A stretch of DNA of 64,000 nucleotides from an uncultured Pseudomonadota bacterium (GTDB taxonomy: Bacteria; Pseudomonadota; Gammaproteobacteria; Burkholderiales; SG8-39), in NCBI GenBank assembly GCA_903909415.1, contig CAIVVS010000055.1:5789-69788 (forward strand), in the 5' to 3' direction. The translations under genes were made by a program, and so were the position numbers. Under the pieces are notes generated by a model. That model made no database searches. It had not been told where the DNA came from and saw only the letters and a program-made list of their open reading frames with translations. Each line of letters begins with the position of its first letter. Within the stretch, counting starts at the first letter, position 1. This document shows, in pieces, positions 51,068 to 59,021 of the stretch.

Positions 51068-51784
51068 ATGTCTGCCAAAGCACCGCAGGTCAAGACCGCC
51101 GAGGAACTCCAGGCCCAGCCCGAGGAATACCGGGTGGCGCTGAACAAGATCGTGATCAGCCACGCGATCAACGAGCTGCACGGCGCGCGCGTGTTCGACG
51201 AGCCGGCGGTGGCGATGGCGCCGACGCCGTATGCGAAGTGGCTCACCTGCCGCATCGCGATGGAGGAATACGGCCACCACTGGCGCTTCTTCGAGCTCGG
51301 CCAGAGTATGGGCATCCAAGACGCGCAGCTGCTGCCGGAGAGCTCGGCCAAGAAGACGCTGTCGATCTTCGACTACCCGATCACCACCTGGGAGCAGTTC
51401 GTCGCCTCCAAGATGCTGGGCGACCTGGCCGAGATCCTGCAGGCCGAGGACCTGCTGCACTGCTCGTTCCAGCCGCTGCGCAACCTGATCCGCACCATCA
51501 TGCCGGAGGAGAAATTCCACCACCAGTTCGGCATCGACTTCGGGAAAAAGCTGCTGGAGGAACCCGGCGGCAAGGAAAGGCTGCAGGCGGCGGTGAACGA
51601 CTTCTTCCCGGTGATCCCGAATTTCTTCGGCCGCGCCGGCTCGAAGAACAACGAGATGTACCGCCGCTGGGGCATCAAGCTGCGCAGCAACGAGGAGATG
51701 CGCTCGGACTACATCAAGCGCGCGCAGGCGGCCGCCGGCCAGCTCGGGCTGACGCTGCCCGACGTGCCGCCGCAGCTGCATTGA
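51068..51784 (+). CDS. PaaA/BoxB-like diiron ferritin-fold protein
   Basis: The 238-residue four-helix protein has two E-x-x-H motifs, EEYGHHWRF and EEKFHHQFG, plus upstream Glu in NELHGARVFDEPA and AEDLLH, giving a full ferritin-like diiron site. It resembles the phenylacetyl-CoA epoxidase catalytic subunit PaaA and benzoyl-CoA epoxidase BoxB but is shorter. No paaB, paaC, paaD or boxA reductase gene is nearby. A benzoate-CoA-ligase-like gene follows 22 bases later, consistent with oxidation of an aryl-CoA. The start is preceded by an AT-rich element rather than a normal Shine-Dalgarno. Confidence 0.8.
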   Translation: MSAKAPQVKTAEELQAQPEEYRVALNKIVISHAINELHGARVFDEPAVAMAPTPYAKWLTCRIAMEEYGHHWRFFELGQSMGIQDAQLLPESSAKKTLSIFDYPITTWEQFVASKMLGDLAEILQAEDLLHCSFQPLRNLIRTIMPEEKFHHQFGIDFGKKLLEEPGGKERLQAAVNDFFPVIPNFFGRAGSKNNEMYRRWGIKLRSNEEMRSDYIKRAQAAAGQLGLTLPDVPPQLH

Positions 51785-51806
51785 CCGTCCCGGCACCGCG
51801 CTGCCG

Positions 51807-53343
51807 ATGAACACCACCGACGCCGTCCTCGCGCACGCGCGGCGCCATCCCGCGCAGCCGGCGCTGCTCATGGGCGACGCAGTAGTGACCCACGGCGAGT
51901 TCGCCGCAATGGCAGCGCGCGCCGCGAACGCGATGGCCGCGCTCGGCCTGCAGGCCGGCGACTGCGTCTGCCTGCTGATGCAGGACTCGCCGCTGGCCGG
52001 CGCCATCATCGTCGGCGCGATGAAGGCCGGCTTCGTGCCGGTACCGATGAACCTGCGGCTGGGCGCGGGCGACTACGCCTGGGTGGCGCGCGACTGCGAA
52101 GCGAAACTGGTGGTCGGCGACGACACCCTGCTGGTCAACCTGGTCGAGACCAAGTCGGCCGGCTCGGGCAACGACGGCCGGGGCATCACGGTGCTGGGCG
52201 CGAACGAATTCTCGCGCCGCATGGCAGCGGCACCCGACTCCCATGCCACTGTGGACCTGCCACCGGAGGCGCCCTCGTTCCGGCTCTATTCCTCGGGCAC
52301 CACGGGGCGGCCCAAGGGCGTGATCCACAGCCATGCGAGCGCGTCACTGGCCGGCAAGCTGCTGCGGGAGGCGATCGCCCTGCCCGAGGGTGGCACGGTG
52401 CTGTCCACCTCCAAGTTCTTTTTCGCGTACGGGCTGGAGAACACCCTGCTCGCGCCGCTGACCTTCGGCGCGACCTCCATACTGATCCACGGCTGGCCGG
52501 ACCCGGACTTGCTGGCCGCGCTGGTGGCGCGCCATGCGCCGCATTGCGTGCTCACCATGCCCACGCTGTACCGCCGCATGCTCAAGCTGCCCGAGGCGCA
52601 GCTCGCGCCGTTCCGCGCCGTGCCGCACTACTACACCGGCGGCGAACGCCTGCCCGACCAGTTGGCGCAGCAATGGCAGGCCCTGGTCGGGCGCGAACTG
52701 AACGTGGGCTACGGGCTGACCGAGACGCTGTGCAACGTCAGCGCGTCCTTCCCCGGCCGCCCGCGCCCGTCGACCAATCCCGGCGGCTGCATCGGCCAGC
52801 CGCTGGCCGGCGTCGAATGCCAGCTGCGCGACCGCGAGGGCCGCGTGGTGACCAAGGGCGAACCCGGCGTGCTGTGGATACGCCATCCGTCGATCGCGCT
52901 GGGCTACAGCGACGCGGACAAGACCGCCGAGGCCTTCGTCGATGGCTGGTTCTGCACCAAGGACCTGGTCACGCAGGACGAGGCCGGCTACCTCTACCAC
53001 CACGGTCGCATGGACGAACTGATCAAGGTGGCGGGCCAGTGGGTGAAGCCGGCCGACGTCGAGGAAGCCGCGATGCTGGAACCCTCGGTGCGCGAGGCCG
53101 CCTGCGTGGTGGTGCCGGACGCCGACGGCTTCGAGCGGCTCGCGCTGTTCGTGGTGCCGGCGGCGGGCCACGACGCGCAGGGCGGCTCGGCGCTGGACCA
53201 TGCGCGCGCGCTGCGAGCAGGCCCTGCCCTCGCACAGCCGGCCCAAGTGGATACGCGAGATCGACGAACTGCCGCGCACCGTCACCGGCAAGGTGCAGCG
53301 CTTCCGGCTGCGCGAGGTGATGCTGGAGGGGGCCGGGCGCTAG
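51807..53343 (+). pseudogene. Benzoate-CoA-ligase-like enzyme with apparent +1 frameshift
   Basis: The first 465 residues form an acyl-CoA synthetase large domain with the AMP motif YSSGTTGRPKG, GYGLTET and DGWFCTKD. At 53202-53211 (GCGCGCGCGC) the reading frame must shift by one base to continue. The shifted frame reads CEQALPSHSRPKWIREIDEL then PRTVTGKVQRFRLRE, the family's C-terminal lid with its catalytic Lys, and stops at 53343. Unshifted, the frame reads unrelated residues to 53447. The gene is therefore broken, mis-sequenced, or subject to frameshifting. It would activate an aromatic acid for the diiron oxygenase encoded upstream. Confidence 0.82.
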
Positions 53344-53350
53344 TGGCACT

Positions 53351-53377
53351 GTCATTCCCGCGAAAGCGGGAATCCAG
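53351..53377 (-). repeat. REP-like hairpin, cluster 2 copy 1
   Basis: ATTCCCGCGAAAGCGGGAAT, the exact reverse complement of the cluster-1 core, lies eight bases after the ligase stop. The 251-base gap to the next gene is mostly such elements. Confidence 0.8.
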
Positions 53378-53409
53378 TGGCGTTCACCCCGCCAGTCAAA
53401 CACACGCCA

Positions 53410-53448
53410 CTGGATTCCGGCTCGCCGCGCCGCGGCGTCCGGAATGAC
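53410..53448 (+). repeat. REP-like hairpin variant, cluster 2 copy 2
   Basis: TGGATTCCGG and CCGGAATGACA flank a GC-rich palindromic centre (CGCCGCGCCGCGGCG), a longer-loop relative of the same element in the other orientation. Confidence 0.65.
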
Positions 53449-53488
53449 AGGGACGCAAATGGCAGCGCCGTGTCGGCTACCGAGCGCC

Positions 53489-53515
53489 GTCATTCCCGCG
53501 AAAGCGGGAATCCAG
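53489..53515 (-). repeat. REP-like hairpin, cluster 2 copy 3
   Basis: The same 20-base core as copy 1, ATTCCCGCGAAAGCGGGAAT, followed by CCAGCGTCGTTC. That flank is the complement of the sequence before cluster-1 copy 1, so the mobile unit includes it. Confidence 0.8.
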
Positions 53516-53594
53516 CGTCGTTCACGGCATGCCCCGCTCCCCGAGGCGCGAAAGAGGCAAAATGGCGCTTCACCCCGCGCGAGGAGGCGCCGCC

Positions 53595-54494
53595 GTGATC
53601 CGCTACAAGGGCCTGGGCTACGTCGCCCTGACCGTCACCGACCTGGACCGCGCGCGCCGCTGGTATCCGGCGATGGCGGGCGTGCAGGAAAACGGCACCG
53701 GCCCCTCGGGCGAGGTGTTCTACTGCGCCGGCGGCACCAAGCACCACGACCTCGTCCTCTACCAGGGCCCGAAGCCCGCGCTGCGGCGCATCGGCTGGGA
53801 GCTGGAGTCCGAAGCCCAGGTCCCGGTGGTCAAGGCGCAGCTCGACCGGCACGGCGTGGCCTGGCGCGAACTCGGTGCGGCCGAGTGCGACTCCATCGGC
53901 ATGCACGACACGATCCGCGCGATCGACCCGGTCACCGGCGTGACCCTGGACTTCTACGCCCGCATGCGCGAGGCGGCGCGGCCCTTCGTGCCGGGCGTGG
54001 CGCGGCTGGAGAACATCTGCCACGTGGGCGTGGGCACGCCGCGCTACCGCGAGGCGATCCGCTTCTACGAGGACGTGCTGAACTTCCGCACCTCGGACGA
54101 GATCGACGGCCGCATCAACCTGATGCGCTGCTTCCCCAACCCGCTGCACCATTCCTTCGCGCTAGCGGCGGCGGAACGCAACACCCTGCACCACCTGAAC
54201 ATCATGGTCGCGGGCCCGCAGGACATGGCGGCGGCCCGCGAGCGCTTCCGCGCCAACGACGTGCCCATCGTCTGGGACGGCCACCACCCGCCCTCGCAGA
54301 ACACCTTCCTGTTCTACCTCGACCCCGACGGGCTGTCGCTGGAGATCGGCCACGGCATGGAACTGTTCCCCGAAGTCGGCGCGCGCGCCGCGCGGGTGTT
54401 CCCGCCCAAGCCGGAATCCTTCGACTCCACCGGCGCGCACCGCGACGAGCGCACCGCGGCGGTGGGCGAGATCGAGCCGCTCGCGGCACCTTAG
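53595..54494 (+). CDS. Two-domain extradiol (VOC type I) dioxygenase
   Basis: The 299-residue protein has two VOC modules, the C-terminal one carrying the His-His-Glu iron site: His in NICHVGVG, His in LHHLNIMV and Glu in LSLEIGHG. This is the layout of catechol 2,3-dioxygenase and 2,3-dihydroxybiphenyl dioxygenase, which cleave catechols beside the diol. GTG 53595 follows GAGGAGGCG; upstream in-frame starts run into repeat DNA. It precedes a CmcJ/NvfI-like oxidase gene by 44 bases. Confidence 0.88.
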   Translation: MIRYKGLGYVALTVTDLDRARRWYPAMAGVQENGTGPSGEVFYCAGGTKHHDLVLYQGPKPALRRIGWELESEAQVPVVKAQLDRHGVAWRELGAAECDSIGMHDTIRAIDPVTGVTLDFYARMREAARPFVPGVARLENICHVGVGTPRYREAIRFYEDVLNFRTSDEIDGRINLMRCFPNPLHHSFALAAAERNTLHHLNIMVAGPQDMAAARERFRANDVPIVWDGHHPPSQNTFLFYLDPDGLSLEIGHGMELFPEVGARAARVFPPKPESFDSTGAHRDERTAAVGEIEPLAAP

Positions 54495-54538
54495 GCCGAA
54501 CCCCAGGCCGCACCCTGAACACAGCACGGACACCCGCC

Positions 54539-55354
54539 ATGCCCAACGCGCCCGCCACGCTCGAAGCCGAACTGACCTACACGGTCAACGACGGCCAGCC
54601 GATCATCAACGAGACCTTCGCCGACGGGAACATCGCGCGCAAGGTGACCGGCAGCTACGAACCGCACCGCGTCACACTCACCGACGGGCGCACCGTTCCC
54701 GGCGGCTTCGACATCGAGAAGAACGGCTTCGTGTTCGTTCCGCACCCGACCCGGGTCGGCGATTTCTTCGACAAGGCGCAGCTGGAATCGGTCTACTACC
54801 CCGAGGTGATCGAACTGGTGAAGGCGCAGTCGGGCGCGAAGCGCGTGGTGGTGTTCGACCACACGCTGCGCTCGGGCAACGAGGACGAGAGGAAGCAACG
54901 CCTGATCCGCGAGCCGGTGCTGACGGTGCACAACGACTACACCGACTGGTCCGGGCCGAACCGGCTGAAGGAACTCATGCCCGACGAGGCGGACGAGCTG
55001 CTCAAGCGGCGCTTCGCCATCATCCAGGTGTGGCGCCCGATCGCCGCGCCGGTGCTGTCCAACCCGCTGGCCATGGCCGACGCGCGCAGCCTCGCGCCGG
55101 AAGACCTGATCATCTCGGAGCGGCGCTTCCCGGACCGCATCGGCCAGACCTACCGCGTGTCCTGGAACCCGGCGCACCGCTGGTACTACTTCTCCGCCAT
55201 GCGCCGCGACGAGGCGCTGGTGTTCAAGGTGTACGACTCGGAGAAGGATGGACGCGCGCGCTTCACGCCGCACACCTCGTTCACCGACCCGACCACCCCG
55301 CACGGCGCGCCGCCGCGCCAGAGCATCGAAGTCCGTACCCTGGCGTTCTTCTAG
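54539..55354 (+). CDS. CmcJ/NvfI-family oxidoreductase
   Basis: The 271-residue protein has the conserved landmarks of this family: VVVFDHTLRSG, TVHNDYTDW, VWRPI-x-x-PV, WYYFSAMRRDEALVFKVYDS and FTPHTSFTDP, ending in QSIEVRTLAFF. The His-x-Asp in HNDYT and the distal His in PHTSF could bind Fe(II) with 2-oxoglutarate, as in NvfI; the founding CmcJ takes part in cephamycin methoxylation. Most bacterial members have no known substrate. It lies in an operon with extradiol and 3-HAO-like dioxygenases and a Bug protein. Confidence 0.85.
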   Translation: MPNAPATLEAELTYTVNDGQPIINETFADGNIARKVTGSYEPHRVTLTDGRTVPGGFDIEKNGFVFVPHPTRVGDFFDKAQLESVYYPEVIELVKAQSGAKRVVVFDHTLRSGNEDERKQRLIREPVLTVHNDYTDWSGPNRLKELMPDEADELLKRRFAIIQVWRPIAAPVLSNPLAMADARSLAPEDLIISERRFPDRIGQTYRVSWNPAHRWYYFSAMRRDEALVFKVYDSEKDGRARFTPHTSFTDPTTPHGAPPRQSIEVRTLAFF

Positions 55355-55390
55355 CCTGCAAAAGAAATCCCGTTCCCGAGGAGCAGCAGC

Positions 55391-56386
55391 ATGACCAGCC
55401 GACGCCGTTTCGTTTCCGCCACCGGGGCCCTGGCCGCCGCGGCCTCTGCCGCCGGCCTGGTGCCGCGCGCCATCGCGCAGGTACTCAACCGGCCGCTGCG
55501 CCTGGTGGTGGGCTTCGCCGCCGGCGGCTCCACCGATGTCATCGCGCGCATCCTCGCCGAGAAGCTGCGCGGCAGCGCGGCGGCGCAGGTGCTGGTGGAC
55601 AACCGCGTCGGCGCCTCCGGGCGCATCGCGGTGGAGTACGTGAAGAACGCCGACCCGGACGGCAGCACCCTGCTGTTCACGCCGGACTTCCTGATGACGG
55701 TGTACCCGCACAGCTTCAGGAAGCTGTCCTACGACCCGCTGCGCGACTTCATCCCGGTGGCCAACAGTTCCCGCTCGATGCTGGTGCTGTGCGCCGGCCC
55801 CGCGCTGCCGGCCAGCATCACCACCCTGCCGGAGCTGGTCCAGTGGGCGCGCGCCAATCCGAAACTGGCCTCGTATGCGACCACCTCGCCAGGCGCGACG
55901 CCGCACTTCACCGGCGTGATGCTGTCGCGCGCCGCCAACGTGGAACTCACGCCGGTGCACTACAAGGGCGGCGCCCCGGCGCTGCAGGACCTGCTGGGCG
56001 GCCAGGTGCCGCTGAGCGTGAACCCGGTGGGCGAGGCCCTGCCCCACCTGCGCGCCGGCAAGCTGCGCGCGCTGGCGGTCACCGGCCGGCAGCGCAGCCG
56101 CTTCCTGCCCGAGGTGCCCACCATGGTGGAGTCCGGCTACAGGGACATCGTGATCGAATCGTGGATAGGCTTCTTCACCACCGGCAAGACGCCGCCGGAG
56201 ACGGTGGCACGCCTGAACGCGGCGATCGGCGAGGCGCTCAAGACGCCCGAGGTCGCCGCCGGTCTGGAGAAGTTCGCGGTGGAAGTCGCCATTTCCTCGC
56301 CGGCGGACTTCGCCGCCCAGGTGAAGGCCGACATGGAGCGCTGGGGCCCGGTGGTCAAGGCCTCGGGCTTCACCGCCGACGAATGA
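55391..56386 (+). CDS. Bug/TctC solute-binding protein (Tat-type signal)
   Basis: The 331-residue precursor begins SRRRFVSATGALAAAASAAG, a likely twin-arginine signal, uncommon among the Bug proteins here. The mature part has NRPLRLVVGFAAGGSTD, VLVDNRVGASG and VHYKGGAPAL. The usual VPF/VPY of the first strand is VGF, a small deviation near the ligand pocket. GAGGAGCAGC precedes the ATG. It sits 36 bases after the CmcJ/NvfI-like gene and 33 before the 3-HAO-like gene. Confidence 0.9.
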   Translation: MTSRRRFVSATGALAAAASAAGLVPRAIAQVLNRPLRLVVGFAAGGSTDVIARILAEKLRGSAAAQVLVDNRVGASGRIAVEYVKNADPDGSTLLFTPDFLMTVYPHSFRKLSYDPLRDFIPVANSSRSMLVLCAGPALPASITTLPELVQWARANPKLASYATTSPGATPHFTGVMLSRAANVELTPVHYKGGAPALQDLLGGQVPLSVNPVGEALPHLRAGKLRALAVTGRQRSRFLPEVPTMVESGYRDIVIESWIGFFTTGKTPPETVARLNAAIGEALKTPEVAAGLEKFAVEVAISSPADFAAQVKADMERWGPVVKASGFTADE

Positions 56387-56419
56387 CGCACGAATGACAC
56401 ATCGAGCCCAGGAGGGAAC

Positions 56420-57061
56420 ATGAGCCAACCCGTCGCCCCGATCTCCCCGGTCACCGGCCTGCCGCTGCCGATGACCTCGTCCCTGCCGTTCTCGCTGCCG
56501 CGCCACGCAGTGGGCAGCGCCTCGGTGCTGAACATGCCCAACGTGGACCTCGAGGGCATCATGCGCCACCTTGCCAACGACGACACGCGCCGCACCTGGC
56601 CGCTGTGGCAGGAGGAGGAGTCGCTCGCCTTCATCGCGCGCGGACGCGAGTACCGCAGCGAGTTCCACATCAACCACAGCCACGAGTTCCAGTACTCGCT
56701 GCGCGGCGACCTCTACCTGCACTACCGCACGCCCGAGGGCAGGGAGCAGGTCGCCCACGTGCCCGAGGGCTCCTGCCTGTACCAGCCGCCGCTGGTGCCG
56801 CACTCGCCGCGCTTCGGGCCGGACGCCTTCCAGCTGGTGATCGAGCGCAAGCGCCGCCCGGGCGAGGTGGACAAGTTCCACTGGTTCTGCCAGAAGTGCG
56901 ACGCCTTCCTGCACGAGGAAACCTTCGTCGTGTCGGACTACATGGCCGACCCGGTGTCGCGCGCCTACGAGCGCTTCTTCACTTCCGAGGCCTTCCGCAC
57001 CTGCAAGCACTGCGGCACGGTGATGCCCGCGCCGGACGCGTTCAAGGCGAAGGCGGCATGA
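56420..57061 (+). CDS. 3-hydroxyanthranilate 3,4-dioxygenase-like cupin
   Basis: The 213-residue cupin has candidate iron ligands His83 (EFHINHSHEF), Glu89 and His128 (PLVPHSPRF), with Arg131 and LVIERKRR lining the pocket as in 3-HAO. Two C-terminal Cys pairs (CQKC, CKHC) form the rubredoxin-like metal site seen in bacterial 3-HAO. An N-terminal extension of about 45 residues is longer than in the classical enzyme. A related aromatic aminophenol or hydroxyacid may be the real substrate. The stop overlaps the isochorismatase-fold gene start (ATGA). AGGAGG precedes the ATG. Confidence 0.88.
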   Translation: MSQPVAPISPVTGLPLPMTSSLPFSLPRHAVGSASVLNMPNVDLEGIMRHLANDDTRRTWPLWQEEESLAFIARGREYRSEFHINHSHEFQYSLRGDLYLHYRTPEGREQVAHVPEGSCLYQPPLVPHSPRFGPDAFQLVIERKRRPGEVDKFHWFCQKCDAFLHEETFVVSDYMADPVSRAYERFFTSEAFRTCKHCGTVMPAPDAFKAKAA

Positions 57062-57687
57062 GTGCACCGAACGCAACTTACCTGGACGGCGTGCTGCAGC
57101 CGGCGCACAGCGCGCTGCTGGTGATCGACATGCAGAACGACTTCTGCCATCCGGACGGATGGATGAAGCGCGAGCGCAACCACGACCTGTCGGCGATCCC
57201 GGCGATCACCGCCAACATCAACCGCGTGGTCGATGCCGCGCGCGCGGCCGGCATGCCGGTGGTGTGGATACGCGCGATCTACGACTTCAAGTACCTGACG
57301 CCTGCCCACATCGCCAAGCGCGTGGTCGAGGGCTGCGTGATGGAGGGCAGCTGGGGCGCGGACTTCTGCGGCGTGGACCCCAGGCCCGGCGAGCCGTTGG
57401 TGGACAAGCACCACTTCAGCGGCTTCCACGGCACGCCGCTGGAGGCTGAACTGCAGCAGCGCGGCATCCGTACCCTGGTGCTGGCGGGCGTGGCGACCAA
57501 CGTCTGCGTGGAGTCCACCCTGCGCGAAGGGTTCTTCCGCGGTTACCACATCGTGCTGCTCGAGGACTGCGTGGGCAGCAACAGCCGCGCCGGCCACGAG
57601 GGCACGCTCGCCACGGTGCGCAACAACATCGGCACCGTGATGGGTTCGGCGGAACTCATCGGCCGGTTGTCCGCCGTACCGGCCTGA
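57058..57687 (+). CDS. Isochorismatase-fold cysteine hydrolase 3
   Basis: The 209-residue protein has Asp24 (LVIDMQNDF), Lys117 (VDKHHFSGF) and Cys150 (GVATNVCVEST), a complete cysteine hydrolase triad. It is closest in appearance to RutB/ureidoacrylate and maleamate amidases. Translation is coupled to the 3-HAO-like gene, so it may remove an amide from the ring-cleavage product. It differs from the two paralogs near 35-37 kb in the loop around GCVMEGSWGADFCGVDP. Confidence 0.9.
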   Translation: MSAPNATYLDGVLQPAHSALLVIDMQNDFCHPDGWMKRERNHDLSAIPAITANINRVVDAARAAGMPVVWIRAIYDFKYLTPAHIAKRVVEGCVMEGSWGADFCGVDPRPGEPLVDKHHFSGFHGTPLEAELQQRGIRTLVLAGVATNVCVESTLREGFFRGYHIVLLEDCVGSNSRAGHEGTLATVRNNIGTVMGSAELIGRLSAVPA

Positions 57688-57721
57688 GCACCCGGGGCGG
57701 GCCGCCATCCCGGACGGCCTC

Positions 57722-57799
57722 CATTGCGAACGTCAATGCGCCGGACGAAGGTTTCCCTGCGCGCGGATGCCAATCCACCTTGACCGGCGCGCAGCGCGC
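57722..57799 (+). promoter_or_regulatory. Promoter-like region with operator palindromes
   Basis: CATTG-N7-CAATG (57722-57738) contains TTGCGAACGTCAA, close to the TTGC-N5-GCAA sites near 22 and 24 kb. Downstream, TTGACC (57779) is followed by a perfect palindrome GGCGCGCAGCGCGCC (57785-57799) in the spacer of a possible promoter. The 220-base gap holds no gene I can support. Confidence 0.4.
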
Positions 57800-57907
57800 C
57801 ACTAACCTGCATGGCCGGAACGCACGCGGGACAAGCGACGGCGACACGATCCCGCGGCGCCGCAAGACAAACTGGCAGCACGCAACGCCATCGAGGAGCC
57901 CACCACC

Positions 57908-58909
57908 ATGTCCACCCGCACCCCCGCGCGCAGGCTGATCGTCCGCGCCATCAGCACCCTGACCCTGTTCGCCGGCATCGCGTCGTTCGTTCCCGTGGCG
58001 CAGGCGCAGGCGCCCGCCTGGCCGTCGCGTCCGGTGAAATTCGTGCTGCCGCTGGGCGCGGGCTCGGGCGCGGACATCGGCGCGCGCCTGTTCGCCGACA
58101 ACCTGTCCAAGCGCTGGGGCCAGCCGGTGGTGGTGGAGAACCGCCCGGGCGGCGACGGCATGATCGCGATCAACACCGTGCTGTCGGCGAAGGACGACCA
58201 CACGCTGATGTGGGGCCCGTCCTCGACCTTCGTGGGCCATCCCTACACGCTGGAGAAGCTCACCTACAACCTGGCCGACCTGGTGCCGGTGGCGCGCGTG
58301 TCCAGCACCGTCGTGTGCCTCGCCGTGCCCTCGACCCTGCCGGCGAATTCGCTCAAGGACCTGATCGGCCTGATCCGCCAGCAGCCGGGCAAGATGAACT
58401 GGACCTCGGTCACCACCGTGACCGACATCATCATGGAAGGCTATTTCAAGAGCGCCAACCTGGACATCTCGCGCATCGCCTACAAGGACCCGGTCAGCGG
58501 CATGAACGACATGATCGCCGGGCGCATCCAGCTCTACAGCGGCGCCTGCGCCATCGTGCGCGCCCAGGCGCAGGCCGGCCGGGTGAAGCTGCTGGCGGTG
58601 ATGAACCGCAGCCGCGGCCCGGGCCTGGACCTGCCCACCGCCACCGAGGCCGGCGTGCCGGAACTCAGCTTCGACGGCCTGGTCGGCCTGATCGCGGCGC
58701 GCGCGAGCAACCTCAGCGACGCGGCGCGTGACCGCATCGTCGCCGACGTGCGCGCCGTCGGCACCGACCCGGCGGTGGTGGAACGCCTCACCGCCACCGG
58801 CCAGCTGGTGATCCCCGGCACCGGCGCCGACATGGCCGCCTCGATCCGCGAACAGGCGGCGCAGCTGGCCGAGACCGCCAAGGTCCTGGGCATCAAGCCC
58901 AAGCAGTAA
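57908..58909 (+). CDS. Bug/TctC solute-binding protein
   Basis: The 333-residue precursor has a signal peptide ending near AQAQAPA, then WPSRPVKFVLPLGAGSGAD, VVVENRPGGDG and an IAYKDPVSGM loop where the family usually has PYKG. The change of Gly to Asp in that loop, and LPLGAGSGAD in the first, suggest a different ligand. ATG 57908 is used because GAGGAG lies 14-19 bases upstream and no better start exists. A terminator-like hairpin follows 56 bases after the stop. Confidence 0.9.
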   Translation: MSTRTPARRLIVRAISTLTLFAGIASFVPVAQAQAPAWPSRPVKFVLPLGAGSGADIGARLFADNLSKRWGQPVVVENRPGGDGMIAINTVLSAKDDHTLMWGPSSTFVGHPYTLEKLTYNLADLVPVARVSSTVVCLAVPSTLPANSLKDLIGLIRQQPGKMNWTSVTTVTDIIMEGYFKSANLDISRIAYKDPVSGMNDMIAGRIQLYSGACAIVRAQAQAGRVKLLAVMNRSRGPGLDLPTATEAGVPELSFDGLVGLIAARASNLSDAARDRIVADVRAVGTDPAVVERLTATGQLVIPGTGADMAASIREQAAQLAETAKVLGIKPKQ

Positions 58910-58965
58910 GCCTGGCAGGCAGACCGGCCCGCGGCCAGTCCGCGAACGCGCCTGCACGCAGAAGC

Positions 58966-58989
58966 CCTCCGGGAGCACCCTCCCGGAGG
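58966..58989 (+). terminator. Perfect 10-bp hairpin after the Bug gene
   Basis: CCTCCGGGAG and CTCCCGGAGG pair around a four-base loop (CACC). It is followed by GCGATCC rather than a T tract. It separates the Bug gene from the monooxygenase gene. Confidence 0.6.
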
Positions 58990-59021
58990 CGATCCACCGG
59001 AACGACGAGGCAGGCAGCAAC

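Noticed and set aside
53344..53447. The last 35 codons of the unshifted CoA ligase frame
   Set aside because: They run through a REP-like repeat and match no ligase sequence; the shifted frame ending at 53343 has the true C-terminus.
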